From Bacillus sp. HSf4 (lineage in GTDB: Bacteria; Bacillota; Bacilli; Bacillales; Bacillaceae), in assembly GCF_029537375.1 (NCBI RefSeq), contig NZ_CP120679.1:3825501-3889500 (forward strand): a stretch of DNA of 64,000 nt, read 5' to 3'. The position numbers were made by a program, and so were the translations under genes. The notes under the pieces were generated by a model. It was not told where the DNA came from, did not search any database, and saw nothing but the letters and a program-made list of their open reading frames with translations. Shown piece by piece: positions 47,187-56,410 of the stretch (position 1 is the first letter of the stretch; each line of letters begins with the position of its first letter).

Positions 47187-47951
47187 TCATTGTTCCGGAT
47201 TTCCTTCTGTCGCTTCAATGCCTGCCACAAGATCGTGGCTTGCTAAATCCGCTTTAAAGAAATCCTTCGTATTCGGTAATCTGAGGTTCATGTTCAGTTT
47301 TTGCGAAATCTGAACCGTACATTTTTCGATTTCATAATCAAATACATGCCCGCCGCCATTGCGTTCTTCATCAATAAAATGAAGGTGAAAGCCTGATACG
47401 GCGATACCGTGAGCAAACCCAGGCGTCCAAAAGCCGACGATTGTGCCTTTAATGTCGTCAAAATCGAAGATCGGCTGGGATTTAACCGCTTCGACCATCG
47501 GGACGTACGGTTTTTCCTGTAATTCCACCGTTCTCGTTTTCACTTTTTTAAAGACACCGTCCATGCGAATCGCATAAAACAGATTTTCGCTCGACATGAC
47601 CTTTTTCATCTCTTTTTCAAACTGTTCAAGCGTCATTCGTTGATTGATCTCATGGTAAATGTCCGGACGGAAGAACGTTAGCGAACAAAAAGGAGAACAG
47701 TCCGTTTCTTCAATGGGATAGGCCTTTCCATCTGAACGGAGTCGGTAAAACTCACCGTCAAACCCGATCAGTTCTCCGTCAAGCTGATTAAACGTACCGA
47801 TCCCGAAGTCTCCGTGCTCCTTAATCTCCGACATGTAAAAATCCCCGTCGTAAATACCGTCCAATAGGGAAACCATCGTCGAGACCTGATAGACTTGGTC
47901 AAGATTTTTATCGATCGATGAAATGACTTTCTGCTTGCTTATACTTTTCAT
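47187..47951 (-). CDS. alsD: Alpha-acetolactate decarboxylase AlsD
   Basis: Converts acetolactate to acetoin in the cytoplasm, 254 aa. The TMVSLLDGIYDGD N-terminal region, GDFGIGTFNQLDGE, and the zinc-ligand segment SGFHLHFIDEERNGGGH are visible. The ATG follows GAGGAG. Second gene of alsS-alsD (51-bp gap), which together dispose of excess pyruvate as neutral acetoin during overflow or oxygen-limited growth. Confidence 0.96.
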   Translation of the reverse strand: MKSISKQKVISSIDKNLDQVYQVSTMVSLLDGIYDGDFYMSEIKEHGDFGIGTFNQLDGELIGFDGEFYRLRSDGKAYPIEETDCSPFCSLTFFRPDIYHEINQRMTLEQFEKEMKKVMSSENLFYAIRMDGVFKKVKTRTVELQEKPYVPMVEAVKSQPIFDFDDIKGTIVGFWTPGFAHGIAVSGFHLHFIDEERNGGGHVFDYEIEKCTVQISQKLNMNLRLPNTKDFFKADLASHDLVAGIEATEGNPEQ

Positions 47952-48002
47952 GCTCCTCTTTTCACTCCCTTGATTTTTTCGTTGTGATTGGACATGGTGT
48001 GA

Positions 48003-49721
48003 TCAAGATTGCTTAGAGGTTTGTTTATTGAATTGTTCCTCAAATGCTTTTGGAAAACGCTGGTCTGCCAAATGCACGTTATCACTGTAATCAACCGGGA
48101 TATCAATAACGACAGGTCCCTCTGCATCAAGACCTTCTTTAAGCACATCCTGCAGCTCATCAGGAGAATTGACTCTCAATCCTTTTGCTCCAAAGCTTTC
48201 AGCATATTTTACGATATCGATATTGCCAAAGTCGACTCCTGACGTCCGGTTGTATTTCATTTCCTGCTGGAACGCCACCATGTCGTATGTGCTGTCATTC
48301 CAGACGAGGTGGACAATCGGCGCTTTCAATCTGACCGCTGTCTCCAATTCCATCGCTGAGAACAAGAAGCCGCCGTCTCCTGAAACAGATACGACTTTTT
48401 GCCCCGGATTGACAAGGGTTGCCGCAATCGCCCAAGGCAGAGCAACACCGAGCGTTTGCATACCGTTTGAAATCAAGAGGCCAAGCGGACGGTAGGAACG
48501 GAAATATCTCGACATCCAAATGGCATGGGAACCGATGTCACAGGTCACCGTCAAATCATCGCTCAGCAATTGGCGCAAATCTTGAATGATTTGCAGCGGA
48601 TGAACAAGATCCGCTTTTTTCTCTTTAGGCGGTTCGCTTTGTTCCGCCAATGCTTTCTTTAAGTATTGAAGAACAGGCGCGAGCGGTTTGTCGATTGAAA
48701 CAGGCAGAGAGTCATGCTCAATATGGTTTAAAGTCTCTGCGATGTCACCGATAAGCTCAATTTCAGGCTGGTAGTCATGATCGATATCAGCTTGAATTTC
48801 ATCAAGGTGAATAATGCTGCGCTCACCTTTTCCATTCCAAAAGACCGGATCATATTCAATCGGATCATAGCCGATCGTCAGGACGACATCCGCTTTTTCC
48901 AATAACATATCACCGGGCTGATTGCGGAATAATCCGATGCGGCCGAAGTATTGGTCTTCGAGATCGTGGGAAAGCGTTCCTGCCGCCTGATATGTTTCAA
49001 CGAACGGAAGCTTCACTTTTCTAAGCAGACGGCGGACCGCTTCTGCCGCTTCAGGTCTTCCTCCTTTCATGCCGACAAGCACGACGGGAAGGTTCGCATT
49101 ATGAAGTTTGGCGATGGCCGCGCTGATCAGTTCATCCGGAGCCGCGCCCAACTTCGGCGCCGGCAAGGTTCCCACCGGTTTGGCGGTTGCCGGGCCGGAC
49201 GTCACGTCCTGCGGAAGGCTGAGAAAGGCTGCGCCGGCCTGTCCAGAAGCCGCCGCTCTGAACGCATTGGTCATGGCTTCAGGAATATTATTAGAATCCT
49301 CTACTTCTGCGCTGTATTTTGTAATCGGCTGAAACAACGCCGCGTTATCCATCGATTGATGCGTTTTCTTGAGACGATCCGCTCTTTTTACAGCACCCGC
49401 CAGGGCAACAACCGGATCTCCTTCTGTATTGGCTGTTACAAGACCGGTAGCTAAATTAGACGCTCCCGGACCTGAAGTCACCAGGCAAACACCGGGCTTT
49501 CCAGTCAATCGTCCGACTGCCGCCGCCATAAATGCTGCATTCTGCTCGTGACGGCAAACGATCAATTCAGGCCCCTTGTCTTTCAACACGTCATAAACCG
49601 CATCGATTTTTGCTCCCGGAATACCGAAAACATGAGTGACACCTTGCTGAATGAGACTGTCCACCACAAGCTCTGCTCCTCTTACAGTAAGAGTTTCATT
49701 TTTAGCGGCTAGATTATTCAA
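48003..49721 (-). CDS. alsS: Catabolic acetolactate synthase AlsS
   Basis: ThDP-dependent, FAD-independent enzyme of 572 aa that joins two pyruvates to acetolactate. Visible are [26 protein letters not shown] with the catalytic Glu, [12 protein letters not shown], and the ThDP/Mg motif [15 protein letters not shown]...NDS. The TTG at 49719-49721 was chosen because GGAGGAG lies 7 nt upstream; the ATG at 49748 has no ribosome site and B. subtilis AlsS (570 aa) supports the shorter form. Divergent from its regulator gene alsR. Confidence 0.95.
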   Translation of the reverse strand: MNNLAAKNETLTVRGAELVVDSLIQQGVTHVFGIPGAKIDAVYDVLKDKGPELIVCRHEQNAAFMAAAVGRLTGKPGVCLVTSGPGASNLATGLVTANTEGDPVVALAGAVKRADRLKKTHQSMDNAALFQPITKYSAEVEDSNNIPEAMTNAFRAAASGQAGAAFLSLPQDVTSGPATAKPVGTLPAPKLGAAPDELISAAIAKLHNANLPVVLVGMKGGRPEAAEAVRRLLRKVKLPFVETYQAAGTLSHDLEDQYFGRIGLFRNQPGDMLLEKADVVLTIGYDPIEYDPVFWNGKGERSIIHLDEIQADIDHDYQPEIELIGDIAETLNHIEHDSLPVSIDKPLAPVLQYLKKALAEQSEPPKEKKADLVHPLQIIQDLRQLLSDDLTVTCDIGSHAIWMSRYFRSYRPLGLLISNGMQTLGVALPWAIAATLVNPGQKVVSVSGDGGFLFSAMELETAVRLKAPIVHLVWNDSTYDMVAFQQEMKYNRTSGVDFGNIDIVKYAESFGAKGLRVNSPDELQDVLKEGLDAEGPVVIDIPVDYSDNVHLADQRFPKAFEEQFNKQTSKQS

Positions 49722-49762
49722 AGCCCTCACTCCTCCATTTTCATTCATTTACAATGAATTTT

Positions 49763-49781
49763 TAATAAATTTATTGTATTA
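49763..49781. promoter_or_regulatory. TAAT-N11-ATTA dyad in the alsS/alsR intergenic region
   Basis: A 19-bp TAAT-N11-ATTA element matches the form reported for the high-affinity AlsR site of B. subtilis and sits inside a larger dyad TTTAATA-N12-TATTAAA (49761-49786). It is close to alsS, nearer than expected for an activator site, so the functional reading is uncertain. Confidence 0.4.
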
Positions 49782-49878
49782 TTAAATATACATCTTGTGG
49801 AAATTGTTTTCCAATACTTCTTTGTCTTACAATTAATATGTAAAACGACTGAAATCGCATTCAGAAAGGAATGAGTGA

Positions 49879-50766
49879 ATGATGGAGCTGCGCCACCTTC
49901 GTTATTTTATGGTTGTAGCCGAAGAGCTGCATTTCGGAAAAGCAGCTCTTCGGCTGCAAATGACACAGCCTCCGCTCAGCCAGCAAATAAAACAGCTTGA
50001 AAGTGAGATTGGCGTAACCTTGCTGAAGAGATCAAAAAGAGCCGTCAAACTGACGGCAGCAGGCAGTGTTTTTTTAAAGCAAATCACCGAAGGCCTCTCC
50101 CAGATTGACCAGGCGGTCGACATGGCCCAGCGTACGGCGCGGGGGGAGCTTGGCAGACTCGTGATCGGCTTTGTCGGTTCTGCAACGTTTGAGATCATGC
50201 CACCGATCATCAGGGAATACCGTAACCAGTTTCCTTCCGTTAAAATTGAGCTGAGGGAGCTTTCAACCCCCAATCAAATCAAAGCTTTATTAAACGGGCA
50301 TATTGACATCGGTGTACTGCACCCCCCGCTGGGAAACGATGAACTGAAAACAAACACATTGAAGAAAAGCCGCTGCGTTCTCGCGCTTCCGAAATATCAT
50401 CCGCTGACCGAAAAAGCCCGGGTTCAATTGAAAGACCTTGAAGATGAAGCGCTGATTGTCATCGCTAAAGAATCGTGGCCCTCTTTGTATACAGAGTTCA
50501 ACTTTTTGTGTGAAAAAGCCGGATTTATCCCAAACATCGCCCAGGAAGCCACCGAATACCAGATGGTGATCGGCCTCGTATCGGCTGGAATGGGAGTTGC
50601 GGTCGTGCCGGCGGCGGCCAAACGGCTCTTTAATCTCGATGTGATCTACAAAGAAATCGAAGACATGCCGCTTCACGCAGAATGGATAACCGCACATAGA
50701 AAAGACAACCGAAATCCCGCTTTGAAGCATTTTATCGATGTGTCAAACGAGCAAAACAATCAATAG
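49879..50766 (+). CDS. alsR: LysR-family activator AlsR
   Basis: Activator of alsSD that responds to acetate and low pH, 295 aa. The N-terminus MELRHLRYFMVVAEELHFGK and the helix-turn-helix AALRLQMTQPPLSQQIKQLE are characteristic. The effector domain contains GFVGSATFEIMP and GLVSAGMGVAVVPAA. Two adjacent ATG codons occur (49879 and 49882); the first is 8 nt from AAAGGA. It is divergent from alsS, as in B. subtilis. Confidence 0.94.
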   Translation: MMELRHLRYFMVVAEELHFGKAALRLQMTQPPLSQQIKQLESEIGVTLLKRSKRAVKLTAAGSVFLKQITEGLSQIDQAVDMAQRTARGELGRLVIGFVGSATFEIMPPIIREYRNQFPSVKIELRELSTPNQIKALLNGHIDIGVLHPPLGNDELKTNTLKKSRCVLALPKYHPLTEKARVQLKDLEDEALIVIAKESWPSLYTEFNFLCEKAGFIPNIAQEATEYQMVIGLVSAGMGVAVVPAAAKRLFNLDVIYKEIEDMPLHAEWITAHRKDNRNPALKHFIDVSNEQNNQ

Positions 50767-50774
50767 ACTGGCAG

Positions 50775-50812
50775 AAAACGAGACAACACCCTCGCCAAAG
50801 GGGGTTGTCTCG
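50775..50812 (-). terminator. Intrinsic terminator after ywrD
   Basis: On the minus strand CGAGACAAC...GTTGTCTCG with a partly paired inner stem is followed by TTTTC. The alsR stop lies just beyond it on the plus strand. Confidence 0.75.
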
Positions 50813-50828
50813 AAAAACAGCCTTGTGT

Positions 50829-52406
50829 TCAAACACCGATGGCGGCGCCATCGCTTCTCGGGTCTGTTCCACCCCGAAGGAAACCGTGATCATCCATTTG
50901 AATAACCGCCGCATGTCCCACGATCCCGTCATAATCATTGACTGCCGTCACCCGGTGTCCGTTCTCTCTCAGCTTTTGAATCACCTCGGGCGCGACTCTG
51001 TTTTCAATTCTCAAACCCTCAACCTGATCCCCCCATGTTCTGCCCCACACCCATCTCGGCTCATTGACGGCTGTCTGCGGATCCATCCCGTAATCTATCA
51101 TTCTCGTCAATAGAGCCGTCTGCGTCTGAGGCTGCCCTTCACCACCCTGTGTTCCGTAGAGGATTTTCGGTTTGCCGTCCTTGCACGCCATCGCCGGCAT
51201 CAATGTATGAAACGATCTTTTGTCCGGCTCCAGCGTATTGACATGTCCTGGATCAAGTGAAAAAAACGACCCTCTGTTCTGCAGGATGATTCCCGTATCT
51301 CCAGCTGTCACACCTGAGCCAAATTCAAAATACAGACTTTGAATAAAAGACACGGCATTCCCTTCTCCATCCATGACAGCAGCATATGCTGTATCACTTC
51401 CGGCCGGCGGGCTTTCCAAAGGCATCGCCTGCGCCCCTATATCCGCTGCCAGCTTGCGGGCATATGCTTTGTCAAGCAAACGGTCAAGCGGCACCGGCGA
51501 AAAATCCGGGTCAGTTAATACTTGATTGCGGTCGGCAAAGCTTCGTTTTAATGCTTCGATCAACAGATGATAATATTCAAAAGAACCGTGTTTGATATTG
51601 GTAAAATCATAGTTTTCCAGGATGTTTAGCGTCATGAGGCCTGTGAAACCTTGGGAATTGGGAGGCATTTGATAGATGTCATATTCTCTGTATGTAGTAG
51701 AAATGGGGTCCACCCATTCCCCTTTATGGCGGGCGAAGTCTTCAAGGGTCAAAAGACCTCCGTTGTTTTGCAGATAAGCGGCTAAGACTTGAGCGATCTC
51801 CCCTTGATAAAAAGCATGTCTCCCTTTTTCTGCAAGAATCGTTAATGATGCGGCAAGTTCTTTTTGCACGAAACGCTCACCAGGGGAAGGCGGTTTTCCC
51901 CCGGGCAGGTATATGTCTGATGTCACCGGTATCTCACACATCCAGTGAGCGTTTTTTTCAGTGTTTTCACATTGATCGCGCGAGACGGGAAATCCTTGTT
52001 CAGCATACATAACCGCCGGTTCGAGAACATCTTTGAGGGAAAGGCGCCCGAAGGCCGCCACTATTTCGCACCAGCTGTCGGCCATTCCCGGAACGGTTAT
52101 CGCACTCCGCACCCCTCTGGCCGGGATTGCAGCCTCGCCTGCGTATCTCTCACGGACGGCAAGCCTTCCTGACCTTCCGCTTCCATTGTACCCCTTTACA
52201 GCTCCGCTTTTTTGATGATACATCAGCCAAAATGAATCTCCGCCAAGCCCGGTCATATGCGGATAGACAACGGCAAGACAGGCGCTGACCGCCACCGCCG
52301 CGTCAAATGCATTCCCTCCTTTCTCCAGCATGCTGTGCCCAGCCAGAGAAGCAAGATAATGAGGACTGACAACCATTTGTTTTGTACCGATTTTTAATTT
52401 CTCCAT
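50829..52406 (-). CDS. ywrD: Gamma-glutamyltransferase-like protein YwrD
   Basis: Gamma-glutamyltranspeptidase family (Ntn hydrolase) of about 525 aa, matching B. subtilis YwrD. It has no signal peptide, so it is probably cytoplasmic, unlike the secreted Ggt. Visible are GGNAFDAAVAVSACLAVVYPHMTGLGGDSF, here noted only in parts, and the autoprocessing site GSDTAYAAVMD with the nucleophile Thr near residue 340. The substrate-binding GGEGQPQTQ is also present. The ATG at 52404-52406 follows AAGGAAGGG; the frame to 52508 has no ribosome site. A role in PGA use is unproven. Confidence 0.9.
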   Translation of the reverse strand: MEKLKIGTKQMVVSPHYLASLAGHSMLEKGGNAFDAAVAVSACLAVVYPHMTGLGGDSFWLMYHQKSGAVKGYNGSGRSGRLAVRERYAGEAAIPARGVRSAITVPGMADSWCEIVAAFGRLSLKDVLEPAVMYAEQGFPVSRDQCENTEKNAHWMCEIPVTSDIYLPGGKPPSPGERFVQKELAASLTILAEKGRHAFYQGEIAQVLAAYLQNNGGLLTLEDFARHKGEWVDPISTTYREYDIYQMPPNSQGFTGLMTLNILENYDFTNIKHGSFEYYHLLIEALKRSFADRNQVLTDPDFSPVPLDRLLDKAYARKLAADIGAQAMPLESPPAGSDTAYAAVMDGEGNAVSFIQSLYFEFGSGVTAGDTGIILQNRGSFFSLDPGHVNTLEPDKRSFHTLMPAMACKDGKPKILYGTQGGEGQPQTQTALLTRMIDYGMDPQTAVNEPRWVWGRTWGDQVEGLRIENRVAPEVIQKLRENGHRVTAVNDYDGIVGHAAVIQMDDHGFLRGGTDPRSDGAAIGV

Positions 52407-52636
52407 ACGCCCTTCCTTTCTTTTATATCCCTGTTCGTGTTTTGAAGTATAGCGGCTCGGCTTCCCGAACGCTACTTCTGCGACAGAAAAGCTCCCATTC
52501 ATTTTCATTAAGATGAAGAAAACAAGAAAAACTATTCATATCGCAATCAAAATTATGATACAATTTACAAAACGTTTCATATCAATATTAACACATTGCG
52601 TTTTTAACAACCTAGAAAAATCCAAGGAAGGTGCCG

Positions 52637-53116
52637 ATGATGAGTATCAATTACCATATGCCAAATTTAACCCTTGATGAAACAGATAAGAAAATCCTAT
52701 CGATCCTGCATGAAGAAGGGAGAATCTCCTATACGGATTTAGGAAAGCGCGTCGGCTTATCAAGGGTCGCTGTCCAGACGCGAATCAATAACCTGATGGA
52801 GGAGGGAATCATTGAAAAATTCACAGCCGTGATTAATCCGGTAAAGGTGGGCATTCATGTATCCGTCTTTTTTAATGTCGAAGTCGAGCCCCAATACTTG
52901 GAGACGGTAGCCGTCGCATTGGAAAAAGAATCCGCCGTTACAAGCCTCTATCATATGACGGGCCCAAGCAAACTCCATATGCACGGAATCTTTGCCAATG
53001 ATCAGGAGATGGAGGAATTTTTGACAAAGCGGCTCTATCCTTTGCAGGGGGTTGTCAGCGTTGACTGCCAGATGCTGATCAAACGTTATAAAAGCCGCAT
53101 GGGTATGAAGCTTTAA
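52637..53116 (+). CDS. ywrC: Lrp/AsnC-family regulator YwrC
   Basis: About 159 aa. The N-terminal helix-turn-helix ([30 protein letters not shown], seen in pieces) is followed by the RAM ligand-binding fold. It is placed directly before ywrB-ywrA, as in B. subtilis, and probably controls those transporter genes. The ATG at 52637 follows AAGGAAGG; a GTG at 52631 is too close to it. Confidence 0.9.
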   Translation: MMSINYHMPNLTLDETDKKILSILHEEGRISYTDLGKRVGLSRVAVQTRINNLMEEGIIEKFTAVINPVKVGIHVSVFFNVEVEPQYLETVAVALEKESAVTSLYHMTGPSKLHMHGIFANDQEMEEFLTKRLYPLQGVVSVDCQMLIKRYKSRMGMKL

Positions 53117-53135
53117 TACAGGAGGAGACATGCTT

Positions 53136-53720
53136 ATGAAACACCCTTACCGCGAGCTGATCGTCGCCATGGTGAGAACGGGCATATTGGGCTTTGGAGG
53201 GGGGCCTTCCGTTATTCCGCTGATCAGGCATGAAGCCGTCACGAAATTTAAATGGATAGATGATGATGAATTCGGAGAAATTTTGGCGATCGCCAATGCG
53301 CTGCCGGGACCGATCGCCACGAAAATGTCGGCATATTTGGGACATAAAGTAAAAGGCGTCCCGGGCGCCGTCGTCGCCACAACAGCCCATATTTTGCCGA
53401 CCTGCATCGCAATGGCCGCTTTGCTTGCGGCCGTCAACGTGCTCAGCCATTCAACAATCGTCAGCGGCATGATCGGCGCGGTCACCCCTGTGATCGCCGT
53501 CATGCTTGGGATCATGGCATATGAATTTGGACAAAAAGCATTGAAAGGCTTTGGAGCGGCAGCAGGCATCCTTTTCTTCATTCTTGCGTTTTTGGGGCTT
53601 CAAGTGTTTGCGATACACCCCGGGGTGATCGTGATCATCTTTTTGGCTTACGGCGCATTTCACTTTAAACTGAAACGCAAACTGCCGGAGAAAAAGGATA
53701 AAGGGGTGTCCGCCTCATGA
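53136..53720 (+). CDS. ywrB: Chromate transporter-family protein YwrB (half-size)
   Basis: CHR-family membrane protein of about 194 aa, one half of the classical bidomain ChrA. The N-terminal LGFGGGPSVIPLIRHE and the ANALPGPIATKMSAYLG motif are the family signatures, with about five helices following. It forms a pair with YwrA, whose ATG overlaps its TGA. The ATG at 53136 is preferred because GGAGGAG is too near the ATG at 53130. The real substrate in Bacillus may not be chromate. Confidence 0.9.
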   Translation: MKHPYRELIVAMVRTGILGFGGGPSVIPLIRHEAVTKFKWIDDDEFGEILAIANALPGPIATKMSAYLGHKVKGVPGAVVATTAHILPTCIAMAALLAAVNVLSHSTIVSGMIGAVTPVIAVMLGIMAYEFGQKALKGFGAAAGILFFILAFLGLQVFAIHPGVIVIIFLAYGAFHFKLKRKLPEKKDKGVSAS

Positions 53721-54253
53721 TCTTTTTTTATTTGTTTTGGGCCTTTTTCATCGCAAACCTGCTCGGCTACGGCGGCGGTCCGGCTTCAATTCCTCTCAAT
53801 TTCGAAGAAGTCGTTCAGCACTTTCATTGGCTGTCAAAAGACGAATTCTCAAACATGCTTGCGCTCGCGAACGCTTTGCCCGGGCCGATCGCCACGAAAA
53901 TTGCCGCATACGTCGGCTACAGTGTACTCGGATGGCCGGGCGTCATCATCGCTCTCGCCGCCACTGTTTTGCCCTCGGCGATTGCGCTCATTTTGCTGCT
54001 GAAGTTGATCCGCCGCTTTCGCCAGTCGCCTGTTATCAAAGGCATGACATTGTCCGTTCAGCCGGTCATTGCCGTGATGATGCTTTTGTTGACATGGGAA
54101 ATCGGCGGGAACGCAGTTCAATCGATCGGTTGGATCCAATCGCTGGTGATTGCATTGCTATCATGGGCGGCATTGACGAAATTCCGCATCCACCCCGCAT
54201 TTCTCATTGTTGCGGCATTCGCTTACGGCGGTCTTGTCATGCCGTTGTTTTGA
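53717..54253 (+). CDS. ywrA: Chromate transporter-family protein YwrA (half-size)
   Basis: Partner half of YwrB, 178 aa, with LLGYGGGPASIPLNFEE and ANALPGPIATKIAAYVG. The two halves share the repeated core, consistent with antiparallel heterodimers as described for short CHR proteins. It starts inside the ywrB stop (ATGA). It ends 11 bp from convergent ugd, with no visible terminator between them. Confidence 0.9.
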   Translation: MIFFYLFWAFFIANLLGYGGGPASIPLNFEEVVQHFHWLSKDEFSNMLALANALPGPIATKIAAYVGYSVLGWPGVIIALAATVLPSAIALILLLKLIRRFRQSPVIKGMTLSVQPVIAVMMLLLTWEIGGNAVQSIGWIQSLVIALLSWAALTKFRIHPAFLIVAAFAYGGLVMPLF

Positions 54254-54264
54254 GCAAAATGCTG

Positions 54265-55581
54265 CTAAATATGGATGGGGACAACCTGCCGCCTGCCGAT
54301 CGAATGGTATTCAACGCCCGCTTCAGCCGCTTCCCATAGCGGATAGCAATTTCGTCCGTCAAAAATAACCGGTTCATCCATCAGCGTTTTATAAGAAGCT
54401 AAAGGGAAGGATTTAATGATCTCCCAGTCTGTCAAAATCATCACCGCGTCCGCTCCTTTAACCGCGTCTTCAATCGTCTCCGCATATCGCACAGAGCCGG
54501 GCAGCATCTGTTTTGCGTGTTTTACCGCAACGGGGTCAAACGCTTTAACCGATGCGCCCATTTCAACCAGCTTTTCGGCGATGATGATGGAAGGCGCCTC
54601 CCTCATATCGTCTGTATTCGGTTTAAAGGAAAGGCCCAGCAGGGCAACCCTTTTGCCCTTTAATTCGCCGAAACGCCTGACGGCTTTTTCAAGCAAAAGG
54701 GTTTGCTGCACATTATTCACTTTAATGACCGATTTCAAAAGCTCAAAATCATGCTCGACATGGCCGGCAATCTGGACGAGCGCGTTTGTATCCTTCGGAA
54801 AACACGAGCCTCCGTATCCGATGCCGGCTTTTAAAAACTGATGGCCGATCCTTTTATCCCGTCCCATTCCATAGGCGACGGCTTCAATATCAGCTCCGAG
54901 CTTCTCACAAATATTCGATATTTCATTAATAAAACTGATTTTTGTAGCAAGAAATGCATTGGAGGCATACTTGATCATTTCTGCGCTTCTGATATCCGTT
55001 TTAAAAACAGGAATGCGCAATGGCTTAAAAATCTGTTCAAGCAGGTCAGCCGTTTGTTCGTCCTCCGCGCCGATCACAATTCTGTCGCCGTGGAACGCAT
55101 CATAGACGGCAGACCCTTCCCGCAAAAATTCGGGATTGGACGCCATCGTGAGGCGAACCCCTTCCCTTAAATGCCGCTTGATGATCGCCGAAATCAACTC
55201 GCTTGTTCCGACGGGTACCGTGCTTTTCGTCACCACAAGGCAATCGCGCTTCACATGGCGGCCGATCATTTCCGCCGCGGCTTCAATGTAGCGGAGGTCG
55301 GACTGGCCGTTTTCCTTTTGCGGGGTGCCGACCGCAATGAATATCACCTCGGCCTTTGACAGTCCTTTTTCAAAGCTTGTTTCAAATGCCAGCCTGGCGC
55401 GGGCCATATTTTTGTCAATCATCTCTTCAAGCCCCGGCTCATAGATTGGCGACACTCCATTTCTTAAGGAAGCGATCTTTTTTTCGTCAATATCAATGCA
55501 TGTGACATGATGGCCGATTTCCGCTAAACAGACGCCTGTCACAAGACCGACATAGCCTGTGCCAACAATCGAAATATGCAT
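54265..55581 (-). CDS. ugd: UDP-glucose 6-dehydrogenase (YwqF/Ugd)
   Basis: NAD-dependent four-electron oxidation of UDP-glucose to UDP-glucuronate for acidic polymers, 438 aa. The N-terminal Rossmann motif is VGTGYVGLVTG, and the catalytic Cys is in GYGGSCFPKDTNAL (near residue 258). FVAVGTPQ-like text (here IAVGTPQKENG) is present. The ATG follows GAGGAG. It lies downstream of the phosphatase and modulator genes; in B. subtilis Ugd is a substrate of the PtkA kinase encoded in the same cluster. Confidence 0.94.
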   Translation of the reverse strand: MHISIVGTGYVGLVTGVCLAEIGHHVTCIDIDEKKIASLRNGVSPIYEPGLEEMIDKNMARARLAFETSFEKGLSKAEVIFIAVGTPQKENGQSDLRYIEAAAEMIGRHVKRDCLVVTKSTVPVGTSELISAIIKRHLREGVRLTMASNPEFLREGSAVYDAFHGDRIVIGAEDEQTADLLEQIFKPLRIPVFKTDIRSAEMIKYASNAFLATKISFINEISNICEKLGADIEAVAYGMGRDKRIGHQFLKAGIGYGGSCFPKDTNALVQIAGHVEHDFELLKSVIKVNNVQQTLLLEKAVRRFGELKGKRVALLGLSFKPNTDDMREAPSIIIAEKLVEMGASVKAFDPVAVKHAKQMLPGSVRYAETIEDAVKGADAVMILTDWEIIKSFPLASYKTLMDEPVIFDGRNCYPLWEAAEAGVEYHSIGRRQVVPIHI

Positions 55582-55638
55582 GCTGCTCCTCCTCTGACTG
55601 AGTAAAATGCCGGCTTAAACGGAGCATCCCGGGATTTT

Positions 55639-56388
55639 TCAGAGCAGGCCCAACAGCCTTTTCTTTCTGATGGGAAGCGGCGGCTCTTTTGGAATCACCC
55701 GGTTTTGTAAAAGAAGCCCGGCATTTTCTATAAACATACTCAAGAAGTCGCGGCCATATTCGTTTTCTACGGCATCAAATAAGAAGGAGCGTGTCGTGAG
55801 ATTGTGGGCGTCTGAGGCGATGAAATGGGCGAGATTTGCTTCGATCAAGCGGCGGGACAGCCATTTAACGTTTCTGCCGAAGCGTCCGGCCAGACTTGAA
55901 CATGTAAGCTGGACACATGCGCCATTTTTAACAAGGCGGTGCAATACACCGGGGTTTTCCATTACTTCTATGTTTCTCTCAGGGTGGGCAATAACCGGAA
56001 TATATCCGTTTAATTGAAGATCAAACAGCAGTTTTTCCGCATAGCGCGGCACATGATGATAAGGCAGCTCGATCAGCACATACTTCGTATCAGAGAGGCT
56101 GAGCAGTCTGCCGCGGCGGAGGTCATCCTTCAATTCCCCGTATAAACGGATTTCCTGTCCTTGTGTGATGTTTAGCGGGATATGTTCCTGCTCTATTCTG
56201 GCTCTTAATGCTGAGACGCCGGCAAGGATTTTCTCTTTTTGATTCCTGTATCGACGGTTTTGATGAGGGGTTGCGATAATGGTATGTATCCCTTGAGCAA
56301 CGGCTTTTTTCGCCATTCCCAAACTGTCATTTATGCTCATTGCACCGTCATCGACATCCGCAAGAATGTGGCAATGAATATCGATCAT
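55639..56388 (-). CDS. ywqE: PHP-family protein-tyrosine phosphatase (YwqE/PtpZ-like)
   Basis: Manganese-dependent PHP-fold phosphatase of 249 aa, CpsB/Wzb type. It begins MIDIHCHILADVDDG with the HxH metal site, followed by TPHQNRRY, VIAHPERN and ASDAHN. In B. subtilis it dephosphorylates PtkA and its targets, including Ugd. The ATG follows AGGAGG. The gap to the upstream modulator gene is only 22 bp. Confidence 0.92.
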   Translation of the reverse strand: MIDIHCHILADVDDGAMSINDSLGMAKKAVAQGIHTIIATPHQNRRYRNQKEKILAGVSALRARIEQEHIPLNITQGQEIRLYGELKDDLRRGRLLSLSDTKYVLIELPYHHVPRYAEKLLFDLQLNGYIPVIAHPERNIEVMENPGVLHRLVKNGACVQLTCSSLAGRFGRNVKWLSRRLIEANLAHFIASDAHNLTTRSFLFDAVENEYGRDFLSMFIENAGLLLQNRVIPKEPPLPIRKKRLLGLL

Positions 56389-56410
56389 AATCGAACCTCC
56401 TGTCAGGCAT

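Noticed and set aside
51945..52215. Plus-strand ORFs opposite ywrD
   Set aside because: Antisense shadows, no ribosome site, inside a conserved gene.
53737..54339. 200-aa ORF overlapping ywrA in another frame
   Set aside because: Arg/His-rich frame shadow of a membrane protein gene; ywrA itself has the CHR signatures.
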